Shown here: piece after piece, positions 6,387-6,908 of the stretch
Position numbering within the stretch: the stretch's first letter is position 1
Layout: the number at the start of each line of letters is the position of its first letter
Program-made: the position numbers and the translations under genes
Notes under the pieces: model-generated
The model's input: the letters and a program-made list of their open reading frames with translations, nothing else
What the model was told of the DNA's origin: nothing
Databases searched by the model: none
From: an uncultured Fimbriimonadales bacterium
GTDB taxonomy: Bacteria > Armatimonadota > Fimbriimonadia > Fimbriimonadales > GBS-DC
Assembly (NCBI GenBank): GCA_937934465.1
Contig: CALGZO010000057.1
Location: 1-6,908, forward strand
Length of the DNA stretch: 6,908 bases
Direction of reading: 5' to 3'

Positions 6387-6908
6387 CCGTTCTCCTCCAC
6401 ACTGCGTCGTTTGAGACTAAGTATCAGCTCCACTTCGCCGAGCGCGTAGCCTGTTTGTCGGGCGATTTCGGAGACGCTCAGCCCTTGCTCTGCCAGTATC
6501 GCTACCACGCCATAAGGCGAAGCTTCATGCGCTGTAAAGTTATACCCAGAATCGGATGTGAAAGTTTCCTGTTCAGGCGTTGTTGGGTGGCTGTGGCTTG
6601 GACAGTCTTGTCCAAGCATCGGCGCACGGACAGGAATGTCGGTGCTACGAGCGTGGCTTGGACAGTCTTGTCCAAGCGTTGTGGCACGGACAGGAATGTC
6701 GGTGCTACGGTGTTCCAGTTCGCGCAGGCGCGCTTCGATTCGGGCTTCGGTTTGCGCCGCTTCTTCAGCTAACTTATGCAGGAGCGCATCGACCGTTTGG
6801 CGCAGCTCTTCCAGCTCGCCTGTCAGCGATTGCCGAGCGGCTTGGGCGCGCAGCTCGGTCTGGGCGCGTAGAAACAGGAGCCAGCCCGCAATCAGGAGCA
6901 GGGCTTGC
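6383..6908 (-). CDS. Membrane-anchored coiled-coil protein with C-terminal helix-turn-helix, N-terminus cut by window
   Basis: Reading the - strand from the window edge gives 174 open codons ending at TGA (6385-6383); the true start is off-window. The first residues, ALLLIAGWLLFL, are the end of a membrane segment. Visible residues 14-65 are a charged Ala/Leu/Glu/Arg coiled coil (TGELEELRQTVDALLHKLAE). Residues 66-105 are two 20-residue repeats (RSTDIPVRA..LGQDCPSH) encoded by the palindromic DNA repeat. Then comes a polar linker with low complexity (HPTTPEQETFTSDSGYNFT), and residues 134-166 form a helix-turn-helix-like motif (VAILAEQGLSVSEIARQTGY, then ALGEVELILSLKR). This layout resembles the small Firmicutes proteins with a membrane anchor, coiled coil and a degenerate C-terminal HTH (DUF6115-like); that link is from memory. 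An internal Met at 6619 inside the repeat is not a plausible start. The stop overlaps the lipoprotein ATG by four bases, making this the first visible gene of the - strand operon. Confidence 0.75.
   Translation of the reverse strand, partial: QALLLIAGWLLFLRAQTELRAQAARQSLTGELEELRQTVDALLHKLAEEAAQTEARIEARLRELEHRSTDIPVRATTLGQDCPSHARSTDIPVRAPMLGQDCPSHSHPTTPEQETFTSDSGYNFTAHEASPYGVVAILAEQGLSVSEIARQTGYALGEVELILSLKRRSVEENG
6596..6617. repeat. Palindrome A, perfect 9-bp stem
   Basis: GCTTGGACA (6596-6604) and TGTCCAAGC (6609-6617) are perfect reverse complements around the loop GTCT. An identical copy lies 60 bases on at 6656-6677. Either strand could form a hairpin in RNA. Confidence 0.9.
6624..6645. 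repeat. Palindrome B, 9-bp stem with one mismatch
   Basis: GCACGGACA (6624-6632) pairs with TGTCGGTGC (6637-6645) except for one G-G mismatch, around the loop GGAA. An identical copy is at 6684-6705. Over 23 aligned bases it matches palindrome A at 15 positions, sharing the GGACAG and TGTC cores, so A and B may derive from one ancestral palindrome. Confidence 0.85.

Larger units (their letters stand above)
6593..6712. repeat. Two tandem 60-bp palindrome-bearing repeats inside a coding region
   Basis: Copy 1 is 6593-6652 and copy 2 is 6653-6712. They match at 53 of 60 positions. Each has block A (25 bases, starting GTGGCTTGGACAG), a 6-base spacer, block B (26 bases, starting GCACGGACAGGAATG) and a 3-base spacer. 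Blocks A and B are identical between copies; all seven differences fall in the nine spacer bases. Each block holds a hairpin-forming palindrome. The unit is exactly 20 codons, has no stop in five of six frames (the sixth has one TAG), and is translated on the - strand as RSTDIPVRA..LGQDCPSH. It resembles REP-like or coding-inserted palindromic elements rather than a normal protein-level duplication. Confidence 0.9.

Noticed and set aside
6383..6619. Short 78-residue version of the HTH gene starting at an internal Met
   Set aside because: The frame continues upstream without a stop to the window edge and encodes a coiled coil and membrane segment; the Met lies inside the repeat without an RBS.
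6593..6712. CRISPR array
   Set aside because: Spacers are 3 and 6 bases, only two units exist, and the region is translated in frame.
6131..6772. + strand open frame of 213 codons running through the repeat
   Set aside because: It crosses two - strand genes joined by an ATGA overlap; it stays open partly because the repeat has few stops. No RBS or domain supports it.
1..6908. tRNA, rRNA or insertion sequence
   Set aside because: No cloverleaf, rRNA-like stretch, transposase or terminal inverted repeats were seen; genes occupy nearly all of the window and no gap exceeds 85 bases.

Overview
The window is a high-GC, gene-dense bacterial chromosomal segment holding seven protein genes, the first and last of which are cut by the window edges. 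The best taxonomic clue is the prepilin-like protein at 1687-2592. Its N-terminus (GFTLIELLVVIAIIAILAAI, then LFPVFAQAREKARQ) and its C-terminal H-X9-DG motif are typical of the large pseudopilin/DUF1559-type families of Armatimonadota, with Planctomycetes as a more distant alternative. This assignment is inferred from recalled family signatures, not from a search.

Layout, + strand. Positions 1-1602 read as one compact operon: the C-terminal end of a saccharopine-dehydrogenase-like oxidoreductase, a 77-residue DUF2905 membrane protein, and queA, the tRNA queuosine-pathway enzyme. An 84-base gap with a candidate promoter leads to the pseudopilin gene, which ends at a clear intrinsic terminator (2618-2651). 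A class I aminotransferase of the aspartate aminotransferase type follows directly (2678-3886). It has no Shine-Dalgarno sequence, and a -10-like box ends only 8 bases before its ATG, so its mRNA may be leaderless.

Layout, - strand. A convergent three-gene operon runs from the right edge back to 3901. It encodes a membrane-anchored coiled-coil protein with a C-terminal helix-turn-helix (5' end outside the window), a SurA/PrsA-like lipoprotein chaperone with no histidine at all, and a YabN-type fusion of a tetrapyrrole-methylase-like domain with two MazG modules. The genes overlap as ATGA and TGATG, so they are probably translationally coupled.

The most unusual feature is inside the coiled-coil/HTH gene. 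At 6593-6712 there are two 60-bp tandem repeats, each made of two related palindromes. The palindromic blocks are identical between copies (51 of 51 bases), while 7 of the 9 spacer bases differ. The repeat is exactly 20 codons long and is translated as a linker between the coiled coil and the HTH. It looks like a coding-compatible palindromic element inserted into a gene, and it is the best candidate here for something undescribed.
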